Shown in pieces: positions 33,262 through 42,608 of a stretch of DNA of 64,000 nucleotides (its first letter is position 1; each line of letters opens with the position of its first letter). The DNA is taken from contig NZ_CDBH01000061.1 in NCBI RefSeq assembly GCF_000820305.1, positions 254,797 through 318,796 on the forward strand, given 5' to 3'. This DNA comes from Aeromonas dhakensis. Its GTDB lineage: Bacteria > Pseudomonadota > Gammaproteobacteria > Enterobacterales > Aeromonadaceae. Both the position numbers and the translations under genes were made by a program. The notes under the pieces were generated by a model. The model made no database searches and had not been told where the DNA came from. It was given only the letters and a program-made list of their open reading frames with translations.

Positions 33262-34032
33262 ATGACTCGCAGCACCCACACCCCGCGTAAACCCGTCGTA
33301 CTGATGACCATGGGCGCCCAGCCCCGCAATGGTCACGCCTATCAGGTGATGACCCACAAATACATTCAGCCGCTGGTGGAGATCAGCGGCTGCGTCCCCC
33401 TGCTGGTGCCCACCTGCTGCGGCACCGAGGATCTGGCGCAATATCTGGATCTGGCGGATGGGGTCTATCTGAGCGGCGCCGGATCCAACATAGATCCAAC
33501 CCTCTACGGCCAGGAGAACCTCACCCCGGAGAAGCAGCAAGACAGAGACAGGGATCTGTTCGACATGGCGCTGGTTCGCGCCGCCCTCGACCGCGGTCTG
33601 CCGATCCTCGGCATCTGCCGCGGCATGCAGGAGATCAACGTGGCACTGGGGGGAGACATCCACCAGAAGGTCTACAGCGAGCCGGGCTATGACGATCATC
33701 GGGAGGATGCGGACGATCCGGTGGACGACCAGTATGGTGAGAGCCATCAGGTGACACTGGTGCCGGGCAGCTGGCTGGCGGAGCTGATGGGACAGCCATC
33801 GATCCCGGTCAATTCGCTGCACGGGCAGGGGATCAAGACCCTGGCCAAGGGACTGGTGCCGCTGGCCCATGCCGAAGACGGGCTGATCGAGGCGATCCAC
33901 GCCCCCGCCCTCTCCCCCTTCCTGCTGGCGGTGCAGTGGCATCCGGAGTGGAAGGCGAGCCAGAACCCTCACTCCATCAAGATCTTCGAGGCCTTTGGCG
34001 ACGCCTGCCGGGCCCGCCTGACCGGCGTCTGA
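33262..34032 (+). CDS. puuD: Gamma-glutamyl-GABA hydrolase family protein (PuuD-like)
   Basis: Class I glutamine amidotransferase-like hydrolase (256 residues). The catalytic Cys is in LGICRGMQEINVALGG (about 122), and His and Glu in VQWHPEW (about 229). The NPTLYG-like SNIDPTLYG and ETVNSLHGQG-like NSLHGQGIKT motifs are characteristic. E. coli PuuD releases GABA from gamma-glutamyl-GABA in putrescine breakdown. The symbol rests on family and on the PuuR-like sites; other puu genes are absent from this window. Confidence 0.82.
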   Translation: MTRSTHTPRKPVVLMTMGAQPRNGHAYQVMTHKYIQPLVEISGCVPLLVPTCCGTEDLAQYLDLADGVYLSGAGSNIDPTLYGQENLTPEKQQDRDRDLFDMALVRAALDRGLPILGICRGMQEINVALGGDIHQKVYSEPGYDDHREDADDPVDDQYGESHQVTLVPGSWLAELMGQPSIPVNSLHGQGIKTLAKGLVPLAHAEDGLIEAIHAPALSPFLLAVQWHPEWKASQNPHSIKIFEAFGDACRARLTGV

Positions 34033-34041
34033 CGACGCCGG

Positions 34042-34455
34042 CTAGTCGCCGAACCCGCGCGCCTTGAGCTTGGGCAGCGCACCGCGAGACGGGCGCAGGG
34101 TACGGCACACCTCCATCCCCTTGAGCCCGCGCTGGATGTGATCCGGCGTGTGGCCGAACACCATGCCGTTGCTGCGATAGAGGGCGTTGTCGTCCAGCTC
34201 GAACAGCTCGCCGCCGATCAAGAGCTGCTCGCGGCCGTTGACCGTCTTGCCGCGCTTGAGCGGCAGCGTCATGTCGCTCAGCACCTCACCGGTGGCACAC
34301 CCCTCGCGCCAGCGCGCCTCGTCTGAAAAGGGGGTGATGGCGATCTCGCGCCAGGATCCATCACGAAACTCGACCCGATACTTGTCGGCCAGCTGATCAC
34401 AACCCACCAGCAGCCAGGCCCCGGCAATCCAGGCCACCTTGCTCCACTTGCGCAC
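34042..34455 (-). CDS. Small lipoprotein of unknown function
   Basis: A 137-residue protein with signal VRKWSKVAWIAGAWLLVGC; the lipobox LLVGC puts the lipidated Cys near residue 19. The mature part holds a beta-rich segment (YRVEFRDGSWREIAITPFSD, REQLLIGGELFELDD) with three more Cys (REGCATG, EVCRTL), suggesting one disulfide. GTG 34455 was chosen because GGGAG stands 8 bases before it; GTG 34464 and an upstream ATG are alternatives. Ends 9 bases from the puuD-like stop, convergent. No family recognised. Confidence 0.72.
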   Translation of the reverse strand: MRKWSKVAWIAGAWLLVGCDQLADKYRVEFRDGSWREIAITPFSDEARWREGCATGEVLSDMTLPLKRGKTVNGREQLLIGGELFELDDNALYRSNGMVFGHTPDHIQRGLKGMEVCRTLRPSRGALPKLKARGFGD

Positions 34456-34570
34456 GCGCTCCACTCCCTTGTCAGACAGGTGCCCAGCATAAAGAAATTG
34501 CCTCGACCCCGCACCCATTTAGCGGATTGAAACCAACTATGCTGGAAATAACCAATGATAAGGGGCTGCT

Positions 34571-36097
34571 ATGTTTGGCGATAACCTCGTTGCGCTACCT
34601 ACCATGCTGTGGATTGGCGACCACCCGTTCTGGACCCTGCTGACCCTGTTCCTGCTCTTCACCCATTTCCTGCGCAGCCCGGGTCGCCGCCGTGAGCTGG
34701 TGAGCGAGCTCGGCTTCGTGATGATAAGCCTGGTGGTGATCCTGCTGATCCAGCTAGAAGGCGGCTGGTTTCGCCTGCCCCTGCCCCGCCACTGGCTGGT
34801 GGAGATCTCCAGCCTGCTGGCCGGGCTGGTGCTGGTGAAGATCTGGGGGATCCTGCTGTTCCAGTTTCTGCTACCCCTGTGCCAGATCCGCATCCCGCGC
34901 ATCATCGCCGACATCGTCATCACGGTTGGCTACATCGGCTGGTGCCTGTTCCGTCTCTACGCCTCCGGCATGGCCCTCGGCGAGATAGTCACCACCTCCG
35001 CCGTCATCACCGCCGTCATCGCCTTCTCCATGCAGGACACCCTGGGCAACCTGCTGGCCGGGGTCTCGATCCAGCTCGACAACTCCATCGCCATCGGCGA
35101 CTGGCTACAAGTGGAGACCACCCAGGGCCGGGTGGTGGAGATCAACTGGCGCGCCACCACCATAGAGACCCGCAACTGGGAGACTGTGGTGATCCCCAAC
35201 AGCCACCTGCTCAAGCAGCGCTTCACCGTGCTCGGGCGACGCCGCGACGCCCCCCTGCAGTGGCGTCGCTGGGTCTGGTTCGACATCACCCTGGACACCC
35301 TGCCCACCCAGATCATCGCCCTGGTGGAACACTCACTGCGGGAGACCCGCATCCGCAACGTCTCCGCCAGCCCGCAGCCGGACTGCCTGCTGATGAACGT
35401 GGAGAACGGCATCGCCCGCTACGCGGTGCGCTACTGGCTCACCGATCTGGCGGTGGACGACCCCACCGACTCGGCGGTGCGCACCCTGATCGATGCCGCC
35501 CTGCGCCGCAACGACCGGCGCCTCACACCGCCCATCTTCAACGTCTTCATGACCTCGGATCAGGATCACAAGGATCAGCGCCACAAGCGCCATACCGCCG
35601 AGCGAACCGACACCCTGCGCCGCCTGCCGCTGTTCGCCATGCTGCAGGAGGAGGAGCTGCTGCGGCTGGCGGATCAGGTCAAATTCGCCCCCTTCGTCAA
35701 CGGCGATCGGATGCTGAGCCAGGGGGAGATCTCCGGCTGGCTGTTCGTGCTGGTGAAGGGGGATGCCCAGATGCTGGTGGAGGTGGAGGGGCGCGAGCTG
35801 CCGCTCGGCACCCTCAATGCCGGCGACTTCTTCGGCGAGTTGAGCCTGCTCACCGGCGAGCCCAGCCCGTTCACGGTGCGGGCCCAGGGGACCGTCGAAA
35901 CCTATCGCATCAATCAGGCCATGTTCCAGGAGCTGGTGGCCCAGCGTGGCTCCCTGCTCGAGCCGCTCTACAAGGTGTTGAGTGCCCGTCAGCAGGAGCA
36001 GCAGGAGCTGCTGGCACGGGAGGCGGAGGCCATGAAGCAGATAGCCCCGCCACGGGATCTGCTGGACAAACTGATGGCGCTGTTTGGCGGTCGATGA
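34571..36097 (+). CDS. MscS-type channel with C-terminal cyclic-nucleotide-binding domain
   Basis: A 508-residue inner-membrane protein. Four or more N-terminal membrane helices lead to the pore helix and MscS beta domain (VITAVIAFSMQDTLGNLLAGVSIQLDNSIAIGDWLQV, ATTIETRNWETVVIPNSHLL). Residues 345-475 form a cNMP-binding domain (LFAMLQEEELLRLADQVKFAPFVNGDRMLSQGE, LGTLNAGDFFGELSLLTGEPSPFTVRA), containing the phosphate-binding GELSLLTGEPSPFTV. This is the bCNG architecture, gated by cyclic nucleotide rather than tension in studied cases. AAGGGG precedes the ATG. Divergent from the lipoprotein gene. Confidence 0.9.
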   Translation: MFGDNLVALPTMLWIGDHPFWTLLTLFLLFTHFLRSPGRRRELVSELGFVMISLVVILLIQLEGGWFRLPLPRHWLVEISSLLAGLVLVKIWGILLFQFLLPLCQIRIPRIIADIVITVGYIGWCLFRLYASGMALGEIVTTSAVITAVIAFSMQDTLGNLLAGVSIQLDNSIAIGDWLQVETTQGRVVEINWRATTIETRNWETVVIPNSHLLKQRFTVLGRRRDAPLQWRRWVWFDITLDTLPTQIIALVEHSLRETRIRNVSASPQPDCLLMNVENGIARYAVRYWLTDLAVDDPTDSAVRTLIDAALRRNDRRLTPPIFNVFMTSDQDHKDQRHKRHTAERTDTLRRLPLFAMLQEEELLRLADQVKFAPFVNGDRMLSQGEISGWLFVLVKGDAQMLVEVEGRELPLGTLNAGDFFGELSLLTGEPSPFTVRAQGTVETYRINQAMFQELVAQRGSLLEPLYKVLSARQQEQQELLAREAEAMKQIAPPRDLLDKLMALFGGR

Positions 36098-36138
36098 CGT
36101 AGCATGGGAGCCCATACTTTCCATTCGAGACGTGTTCC

Positions 36139-36540
36139 ATGCTGCTGACCCCGCTGGCCCTGAGCGCCACCCTGCAATTTGACTGCCCCGCCACCATCGA
36201 GACCCGCCAGCAACTGCTGGGCACGACCCAGGGGTGGCAGGCCGTTATCCGCAACGAGCTGGGGGAGCAGCACCAGCCTCTTCGCCACCGGCTGGAGAAC
36301 CTGGCCCTGTTCGACGGCGACCCCGACGAGCGCGCCCAGCTCAAGCCGGACAACGGCGACAGCCATGCCATCCACTACTGGAGCCTGGATCGCCACAATC
36401 CGCGCCCCTTCTATCTGGTCTGCCACTACCGGGAGACTGCCATCACCCTGCAACAGGCGCTGCCCGCCGGGTTAGGCTACTGCCGGGTCAACCAGCCCGC
36501 CCCTTACGATCTCCGTGGTCTGATTTGCCGCAGCGAGTGA
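36139..36540 (+). CDS. Small exported protein, STY0301-like
   Basis: A 133-residue protein. It has a short hydrophobic start (MLLTPLALSATLQ) then FDCPATIETRQQLLGTTQGWQAV, which resembles the STY0301 family (Cys-Pro, then Trp after Gly). Three Cys remain in the mature part (LVCHYRE, GYCRVNQ, LICRSE), pointing to periplasmic location and a disulfide. It follows the channel gene by 41 bases on the same strand and could share its transcript. Function unknown; family call moderate. Confidence 0.68.
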   Translation: MLLTPLALSATLQFDCPATIETRQQLLGTTQGWQAVIRNELGEQHQPLRHRLENLALFDGDPDERAQLKPDNGDSHAIHYWSLDRHNPRPFYLVCHYRETAITLQQALPAGLGYCRVNQPAPYDLRGLICRSE

Positions 36541-36624
36541 CTGCTCCGGCATGACCGAGTATCGGTTTCGACCAACAGTGAATGAGCGGCCGACAAGGGA
36601 TGCATGGCGGCTGTTGAGGTCTGA

Positions 36625-37335
36625 CTAGAGCAGCAGGTCGGCTAGCTCGCCCAGCGCGGCCAGCTCCACGTCCGGCAGCAGTTGCAGCCGCTCTCCGGGT
36701 TGCTGATGCTCATTGAGCCAGGCGGCCTTGAAGCCGTGCAGCCGGGCCCCAAGCACGTCGGTCTGCGGGTGGTCCCCCACGTGCAAAATGCGGTCGGGGG
36801 CGAGCCCCAGGGTCTTTTGCACCTGCACGAACATGTCCGACGCCGGCTTCATTCTGCTGCCAAGACCAGCCTTGCAGACCAGGGTGAAGTAATCCGCGAG
36901 GCCAGCCTGGACCAGATCCAGGTTGCCGTTGGTGATGACTGCCAGCGGGTAGCGTGCCGCCAGCCGGGCCAGCAGGGCATGGGTCTCGTCGCTCACCTCT
37001 ATCTTCGAGCGCTCGGCCAGAAACGCGGCGAACACCGACTCAGCTTCCTGCGCGGCCCGGGTCTCGGCCATGCCTCCCGCCATCAGCGCGGCCTGGATGC
37101 CGTGCCGGCGCGCCAGGCTGACGTCGTCGCGCAGCGCAGGTTGTTCCAGCAGCAGGTTGCGCTTGAGCTCCAGCCAGCGCGGCCTGTCCAGCATGGCGGT
37201 GGCCAGGTATTCGCTGCGCAGGTGGGCCAGCATCCACTGCTCGGCTCGCTCGATGGCGGGGCCGTTGTCATAGAGGGTGTCGTCGAGGTCAAACGAGATG
37301 GCGGCCACCGGCTGCCAGCGGCGATAGAACTGCAT
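36625..37335 (-). CDS. yigB: HAD phosphatase YigB (riboflavin pathway)
   Basis: A 236-residue HAD phosphatase. Motif I FDLDDTLYDNGPA (15-27), motif II VITNGN (about 137), Lys in GSRMKPA and motif IV HVGDHPQTDVLGA agree with E. coli YigB, one of the enzymes dephosphorylating 5-amino-6-ribitylaminouracil phosphate in flavin synthesis. AGGAG precedes the ATG. Last member of the lptM-lysA-dapF-DUF484-xerC-yigB run, 38 bases after xerC. Confidence 0.9.
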   Translation of the reverse strand: MQFYRRWQPVAAISFDLDDTLYDNGPAIERAEQWMLAHLRSEYLATAMLDRPRWLELKRNLLLEQPALRDDVSLARRHGIQAALMAGGMAETRAAQEAESVFAAFLAERSKIEVSDETHALLARLAARYPLAVITNGNLDLVQAGLADYFTLVCKAGLGSRMKPASDMFVQVQKTLGLAPDRILHVGDHPQTDVLGARLHGFKAAWLNEHQQPGERLQLLPDVELAALGELADLLL

Positions 37336-37373
37336 GGTCTCTCCTCTTGTCGGGGCCGGCTACCCGGCCCCCG

Positions 37374-38351
37374 TCATTCGTCGTCCGGGGTAGCGGGATC
37401 CCGCTTCGCCCGTGGGTGGGCGCTGTCATACACCTTGGCCAGGTGCTGGAAGTCGAGGTGGGTGTAGATCTGGGTGGTAGAGAGATCGGCGTGCCCCAGC
37501 AGCTCCTGCACCGCCCGCAGATCGCCGGAGGACTCCAGCATGTGGGTGGCGAAGCTGTGGCGCAGCTTGTGGGGATGGACATGGGCGTTGAGCGCCTGTT
37601 TGTTGCCCCAGCCGTCGAGCCGCTCCTGCACCGAGCGGGCCGACAGGCGCTGCCGGCGTTTGGAGACGAACAGCGCCTCCTGCTCGTCGCCGGCCAGCAG
37701 CGGGCGCAGCTTGAGCCATTTTTGCAGCCACTCCACCGCCATCCGCCCCACCGGCAGCACCCGCTCCCGCGAGCCCTTGCCGGTCACCCTGAGCTGGCGC
37801 TCGTCGAGCTTCACGTCCGCCAGATTGAGCCCCACCAGCTCGGCGAGCCGCAGGCCGGAGGAGTACATCAGCTCCATGATGGCGCGATCCCGCACCGCCA
37901 GCGGATCCTGCTCGTCGGTGATGTTGAGCAGCTGATACATCTCGTCCACGTCCAGATTCTTGGGCAGCGGCCGCCCCTGCTTGGGGGTGACGATGCCCCG
38001 GGCCGGATTGGCGACCAGCCGCCCCTGGCGCACCTGCCAGTCACAGAAGCTGCGCAGGGCGGAGACCTTGGTGGCGAGCGAGCGGGGCGCGAGCCCGGCC
38101 TTGTGCATCCGGGTCACCAGGCTGCGCACCTGGCTCGCCTCGAGTCGGGCCCAGTCATCGACCCCGAGCTTCACCAGCTCGGCGGTCATGGCTTCCAGAT
38201 GGGCCTGGTAGTTGCTGCGGGTGTGGGGGCTGAGCTGGCGCTCGACCCGCAGGTATTCGATGAAGGCCGCAAGCTCCCCCGCCAGCGCGGCCGGCAGGAG
38301 CTCGGCGGCAGGCGCCGCCTTGGTGGAGGGGCTGGCTGGCGCCTTAGCCAC
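37374..38351 (-). CDS. xerC: Tyrosine recombinase XerC
   Basis: Site-specific recombinase that with XerD resolves chromosome dimers at dif. The 325-residue protein has the SAM-like N-terminal domain ([22 protein letters not shown]) and the catalytic domain with Arg in [12 protein letters not shown], His and Arg in [14 protein letters not shown], His in [15 protein letters not shown] and the Tyr nucleophile in QIYTHLDF. About 20 extra Ala/Pro-rich residues precede the domain. GTG start, overlapping the end of the DUF484 gene by 8 bases. Confidence 0.95.
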   Translation of the reverse strand: MAKAPASPSTKAAPAAELLPAALAGELAAFIEYLRVERQLSPHTRSNYQAHLEAMTAELVKLGVDDWARLEASQVRSLVTRMHKAGLAPRSLATKVSALRSFCDWQVRQGRLVANPARGIVTPKQGRPLPKNLDVDEMYQLLNITDEQDPLAVRDRAIMELMYSSGLRLAELVGLNLADVKLDERQLRVTGKGSRERVLPVGRMAVEWLQKWLKLRPLLAGDEQEALFVSKRRQRLSARSVQERLDGWGNKQALNAHVHPHKLRHSFATHMLESSGDLRAVQELLGHADLSTTQIYTHLDFQHLAKVYDSAHPRAKRDPATPDDE

Positions 38352-39024
38352 GGGCCAGCTCGGGCAGGCGCAGCTGCAGCAGGCGGCCGAGCTGACCCAG
38401 CAGCAGGGTGTCGTTGTGGGGAGTGAAGTGGCTCGGGTCCGAGCTGGCGAAGGCCAGCACGCCGAGATCGCCGAGCCGCATCAGGGCCACCGAGTTGACC
38501 AGCACGTCGTGACCGAACAGCGCCTGCTTCTCGCTCTGGTTGAGCCGGCCGAAGTAATAATCCTGACCCGGCAGGCGCTGACCCAGCAGCTGTTCGAGCT
38601 GTTTGCCCTCCGCCATGAACTTCTGCTCGGGGCCGCTCAACTGGAATTTTTTCGGGCTGAGCCAGAGCCGCAGGCCGGTCAGTCGCAGCCGCTGCACGAA
38701 CGCCTTGCCCATCACCGCGCTCACCTCGAACAGGCTCCGACAGCCGTACAGCTCGCCGTAGAGATCGGCATAGACCCGGAAGATCCGCTCGTTCTCGCTG
38801 GCGATCCCCATCAGCTCGGTGATCTCCTGCTCCAGCTGCTCGATGCGCTCGCGCTGGCGATCCAGTTGGCGCTCCACCAGGGAGATGGCACCCTTTTGTT
38901 CATGGGGAATGCGGATCCGGTCCAGCATGGCCGCGTGGCGCTGGAAAAACTCGGGATAACGGGCCAGGTACTCCAGCACTGTGGCTTCATCCACCAGTGG
39001 TTCCTGCCGTTTGAGTTCGCTCAT
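38344..39024 (-). CDS. DUF484 family protein (YigA-like), GAF-type
   Basis: A 226-residue protein with the DUF484 start [59 protein letters not shown], then a GAF-like domain ([15 protein letters not shown] to [25 protein letters not shown]). The DUF484 gene between dapF and xerC is conserved across gammaproteobacteria; its function is not known. No strong ribosome site is visible before ATG 39024. Confidence 0.9.
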   Translation of the reverse strand: MSELKRQEPLVDEATVLEYLARYPEFFQRHAAMLDRIRIPHEQKGAISLVERQLDRQRERIEQLEQEITELMGIASENERIFRVYADLYGELYGCRSLFEVSAVMGKAFVQRLRLTGLRLWLSPKKFQLSGPEQKFMAEGKQLEQLLGQRLPGQDYYFGRLNQSEKQALFGHDVLVNSVALMRLGDLGVLAFASSDPSHFTPHNDTLLLGQLGRLLQLRLPELARG

Positions 39025-39103
39025 AACTTGGTTGGTCCATCCGAAAAAGGGGCCAAGGGCCCCGACATTAGTGCTTGGCAGTGCGGGGGCTCCCCGCCCG
39101 TGC

Positions 39104-39934
39104 CTATAACTCTATCTGGCCGTCAAACACGTGCTCGGCCGGCCCGGTCATGTAGACCGGCTGACCCGGCCCCTTCCAGGCGATGGTCAGCTTGCCACCC
39201 GGCAGGGTGACGGTGACCCGCTCCTTGAGCTTGCCCTGGCTGATGCCGATCACCACGGCGGCGCAGGCGCCGGTGCCGCAGGCGAGCGTCTCGCCCACCC
39301 CGCGCTCGAACACCCGCAGCTTGATCTCGCTGGCGTTGACCGTCTCCATGAAGCCGACGTTGACCCGCTCGGGAAAGCGTTCATGGCGCTCCATGATGGG
39401 ACCCAGGGTCTCCACCGGCGCATCGGCCACCGAAGGCACCTCGATGACGCAGTGGGGATTGCCCATGGAGACGGCCCCGCACATCACAGTATGCTCCTGG
39501 GCCCGCAGCAGGTAGGTTTTTTCCGCCTTCTGGGCCCGAAACGGGATCTTGCCCGGCTCGAACTGGGGCACCCCCATGTTGACCGTGACCTGGTTCTCCC
39601 CCTCCAGCTGCAGCACGATGCGGCCGCGCGCCGTGCTCACCGCGATGCGATCCCGGTTGATCAGCCCCTTGAGGCGGACGAAGCGGGCGAAACAGCGGGC
39701 ACCGTTGCCGCACTGCTCCACCTCGCTGCCATCGGCATTGAAGATGCGGTAGTGAAAGTCGAGCTCGGGATCATAAGGCGGCTCCACCAGCAGCAGCTGG
39801 TCGAAGCCGATGCCGAAGTGGCGATCCGCCAGCTTCTTGATGACGTCATTGCTGAAAAACACCTTCTGGGTGACGCCATCCACCACCATGAAGTCGTTCC
39901 CGAGGCCGTGCATCTTGGAAAAATCTATCAACAT
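39104..39934 (-). CDS. dapF: Diaminopimelate epimerase
   Basis: Converts LL- to meso-diaminopimelate for lysine and peptidoglycan synthesis, in the cytoplasm. The 276-residue protein carries both catalytic Cys: [11 protein letters not shown] (about 73-75) and [11 protein letters not shown] (about 217-219). The N-terminus [16 protein letters not shown] is diagnostic. AGGA precedes the ATG. Placed between lysA, whose product uses meso-DAP, and DUF484. Confidence 0.97.
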   Translation of the reverse strand: MLIDFSKMHGLGNDFMVVDGVTQKVFFSNDVIKKLADRHFGIGFDQLLLVEPPYDPELDFHYRIFNADGSEVEQCGNGARCFARFVRLKGLINRDRIAVSTARGRIVLQLEGENQVTVNMGVPQFEPGKIPFRAQKAEKTYLLRAQEHTVMCGAVSMGNPHCVIEVPSVADAPVETLGPIMERHERFPERVNVGFMETVNASEIKLRVFERGVGETLACGTGACAAVVIGISQGKLKERVTVTLPGGKLTIAWKGPGQPVYMTGPAEHVFDGQIEL

Positions 39935-39999
39935 CGTGCGTTCCTGTACCCTTGTTCACGCTCTCACCCGGAGGAACGCTTAGAGAAATCCATCAACCA

Positions 40000-41250
40000 T
40001 CAGGGCAGCAAGTGCTCACCGCGCCAGAGATCCGCCAACTGCTCGCGCTCTCTGATGAGGAACGACTGCGCCCCGTCCACCAGCACTTCGGCGGCGCGCG
40101 GACGGGTGTTGTAGTTGGAGGACATGGTAAAGCCGTAGGCACCGGCGGAACGCACCGCCAGCAAGGAGCCCTCGGCGATCGCCAGGGTGCGCTCCTTGCC
40201 GAGGAAGTCGCCGGTCTCGCACACCGGGCCGACCACGTCGTAAACCGCCTGCTCGTGGCTCGCGCGGCTGTCCACCTCGATGATGTTCATCCAGGCGCCG
40301 TAGAGAGAGGGGCGCAGCAGATCGTTCATACCGGCGTCGATCAGGGCGAAGTTGCGGCTCTCGCCCGGCTTGAGGTACTCGACCCGGGTCAGCAGCACGC
40401 CGGCATTGGCGACGATGGCACGGCCCGGTTCGAACAGCAGGGTCAGATCCCGGCCCGCGAGCTTCTGCTTGAGCGCCTCGGCATATTCGCTGGGATGGGG
40501 CGGCTGCTCGGCGCCATAGTTGACTCCCAGGCCGCCACCCACGTCCAGGTGGTGGATGTGGATGCCTTCCGCCGCCAGGCCGTCGATCAGCCGCAGCAGC
40601 TTGTCGGCCGCCTCCATAAAGGGATTCAATTCAGTGAGTTGCGAGCCGATATGGCAATCCACCCCGACGATCTCGATGTTGGCCATGGCCGCCGCCTTGC
40701 GGTAGATGGCGGGCGCCAGCTCGATGGGAATGCCGAACTTGTTCTGCTTGAGGCCGGTGGAGATATAGGGATGAGTACCGGCGTCGATGTCGGGGTTGAC
40801 CCGCACCGACACCCGGGCCTTCTTGCCCATGCTGCCCGCCACCCGGTTCAGACGCTCCAGTTCGGCTTCCGACTCCAGGTTGAAGCAGAGGATCTCTTTA
40901 TCCAGCGCGAGGCGCATCTCGGCCTCGCTCTTGGCGACGCCGGAGAAGACCACCTTGGCCGGATCGCCGCCCGCCGCCAGCACCCGCGACAGCTCGCCGC
41001 CGGAGACGATGTCAAAACCCGAACCCAGGCGGGCCAGAAGGTTGAGCAGCGCCAGGTTGGAGTTGGCCTTGACCGCGTAGCAGATCAGATGGGGGATGTC
41101 GCCCGCTGCCTTGTCGAAGGCGTGCCAGTGGCGTTCCAGGGTGGCGCGGGAGTAGACGTACAGCGGGGTGCCGTACTGCTCGGCAAGTTGTTGCAGCGAG
41201 GTGTGTTCGGCCTGAAGCTGGCCATCGGCGTCGTAGTTAAAGTGATCCAA
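40000..41250 (-). CDS. lysA: Diaminopimelate decarboxylase
   Basis: PLP enzyme making lysine from meso-DAP. The 416-residue protein has the PLP Lys in [10 protein letters not shown] (about 61), HIGSQLTE, the glycine loop [23 protein letters not shown] and the partner-subunit Cys-Glu [10 protein letters not shown]. The start is TTG 41250 with AAGGA 9 bases before; [12 protein letters not shown] agrees with the Pseudomonas/Vibrio form, and no ATG is available. Directly between lptM and dapF, unlike E. coli where lysA is elsewhere. Confidence 0.95.
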   Translation of the reverse strand: MDHFNYDADGQLQAEHTSLQQLAEQYGTPLYVYSRATLERHWHAFDKAAGDIPHLICYAVKANSNLALLNLLARLGSGFDIVSGGELSRVLAAGGDPAKVVFSGVAKSEAEMRLALDKEILCFNLESEAELERLNRVAGSMGKKARVSVRVNPDIDAGTHPYISTGLKQNKFGIPIELAPAIYRKAAAMANIEIVGVDCHIGSQLTELNPFMEAADKLLRLIDGLAAEGIHIHHLDVGGGLGVNYGAEQPPHPSEYAEALKQKLAGRDLTLLFEPGRAIVANAGVLLTRVEYLKPGESRNFALIDAGMNDLLRPSLYGAWMNIIEVDSRASHEQAVYDVVGPVCETGDFLGKERTLAIAEGSLLAVRSAGAYGFTMSSNYNTRPRAAEVLVDGAQSFLIREREQLADLWRGEHLLP

Positions 41251-41270
41251 GGGGGCGGTTCCTTCCTAAA

Positions 41271-41447
41271 TTATTGCGGCGCGGCCTCTGGGGCTGCCTC
41301 GGCGGTCGCAGGCGTCTGTGCTTGCTGTGTGCTCTGGGTCTGGGGCTGCTCGGGGGGTGGCATGTAGAGCGGTCCCGTCAGGCCACACGCGGCCAAACCA
41401 AGAGACAGAAGAGTGGCAAGCAGACACTTGGTAAGCTGGGTAATCAT
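41271..41447 (-). CDS. lptM: Small lipoprotein LptM (YifL)
   Basis: A 58-residue lipoprotein. The signal MITQLTKCLLATLLSLGLAAC is followed by GLTGPLYMPP, the invariant LptM core, and a Gln/Ala/Pro-rich tail. In E. coli LptM assists assembly of the LPS translocon LptDE at the outer membrane. It begins the lysA-dapF cluster, with the stop 20 bases before the lysA start, and is divergent from cyaY, as in E. coli. Confidence 0.92.
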   Translation of the reverse strand: MITQLTKCLLATLLSLGLAACGLTGPLYMPPPEQPQTQSTQQAQTPATAEAAPEAAPQ

Positions 41448-41520
41448 AATGGTTCGCTGCGAAAAAATTTTTGGCCCTCTATAATCGCACTCACATTGTT
41501 AAAAGCAACAGGATAAACCG

Positions 41521-41835
41521 ATGAAGGATCACGAGTATCACGCCCTGACCGACGCCTTTTTCCAGTATGTGGAAGACACCATCGACGAGGGGTATCCGGA
41601 TATCGACTGCGAACGCGCTGGCGGGGTCTTGACCCTGAGCTTCGAGAACAAGACCAAGGTCATCATCAACAAGCAGGAGCCCCTGCACCAGATCTGGGTC
41701 GCCACCCGCGAGAACGGCTTCCACTTCGAGCTGCAAGGGGAAAGCTGGATCGACAACCGCTTCGGCCACGAGCTCAAGACCCTGCTGAGCCAGGCCTGTA
41801 GCTCCCAGGCGGGCGAGCCCGTCCAGTTCCCATGA
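41521..41835 (+). CDS. cyaY: Frataxin-like iron-binding protein CyaY
   Basis: Regulates iron-sulfur cluster assembly with IscS/IscU. The 104-residue protein has the acidic first helix (DHEYHALTDAFFQYVEDTIDEGYPDIDCE), GGVLTLSFENKTKVIINKQEPLHQIWVATRENGFHF and W-I-D-N-R, all standard. AGGA lies 7 bases before the ATG. The stop overlaps the esterase start. Confidence 0.96.
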   Translation: MKDHEYHALTDAFFQYVEDTIDEGYPDIDCERAGGVLTLSFENKTKVIINKQEPLHQIWVATRENGFHFELQGESWIDNRFGHELKTLLSQACSSQAGEPVQFP

Positions 41836-42485
41836 TCGACCTGCACCCTGCCGATGCCCGTCATGCGGTGATCTGGCTGCACGGGTTGGGGGATTCCGGC
41901 GCCGGCCTGGCCCCCTTGGTGGATGCGCTGGCCCTGCCCGCCGACCTGCCGGTGCGTCACCTGCTGCCCGATGCACCCGAGCGGCCCATCACCATCAACA
42001 TGGGCTACAAGATGCGCGGCTGGTACGACATCAGAAGCTTCGAGGACCCGGCGGATCGCGCCGTGGAGTCCCACGTCAGGGAGTCTGCGGCCCGCATCGC
42101 CGCGCTGATCGAGCAACTGGTGGCCGAGGGCTTCGCCCCCGAGTGCATCGTGCTGGCCGGCTTCTCCCAAGGGGGCGTGATTGCCTCCTTCACCGCCCTG
42201 CACCTGCCGCAGCGCCTGGCGGGCCTGCTCTGCATGTCCACCTACCTGGCGGCGCCCGACGCCCTGCTTGGCGAGATGAGCGAAGCCGCCCGCGACCTGC
42301 CCATCTGCTATATGCACGGCATCTATGACGACGTGGTGAGCCTCTCCATGGGCTGGGACGCCAAGAACCGGCTGGAAGCGGCCGGACTCTCCCCCGAGTG
42401 GCACGAGTACCCCATGCGCCACGAGATCTGCCGCCCGCAGCTCGACGACATCCGCCAGTGGCTGCTGGCCCGCCTCGCGGGCTGA
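41832..42485 (+). CDS. Carboxylesterase/phospholipase, alpha/beta hydrolase
   Basis: A 217-residue serine esterase of the carboxylesterase/acyl-protein-thioesterase type. IWLHGLGDSGAGLAPL gives the oxyanion hole, GFSQGGVIA the nucleophile Ser (about 113), HGIYDDVVSL the Asp (about 164) and YPMRHEICRPQ the His (about 197). No signal peptide. Its ATG overlaps the cyaY stop (ATGA), so the two are coupled; a functional tie to CyaY is not evident. Ends at a terminator. Confidence 0.9.
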   Translation: MIDLHPADARHAVIWLHGLGDSGAGLAPLVDALALPADLPVRHLLPDAPERPITINMGYKMRGWYDIRSFEDPADRAVESHVRESAARIAALIEQLVAEGFAPECIVLAGFSQGGVIASFTALHLPQRLAGLLCMSTYLAAPDALLGEMSEAARDLPICYMHGIYDDVVSLSMGWDAKNRLEAAGLSPEWHEYPMRHEICRPQLDDIRQWLLARLAG

Positions 42486-42502
42486 GTCAACTTCGGATAG
42501 CC

Positions 42503-42529
42503 AAACGGCCTGCAGATGCAGGCCGTTTT
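42503..42529 (+). terminator. Terminator between the esterase and cyaA
   Basis: AAACGGCCTGCA and TGCAGGCCGTTT with a two-base centre, then T, between convergent genes; usable in both directions. Confidence 0.85.
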
Positions 42530-42608
42530 CATTCGATATGGGCGATGATCCTGTGCAGCAGGGGGCCGAGACCGGGGCGCTTGCGCGCACGCCGGACCGG
42601 CCCCTGCC

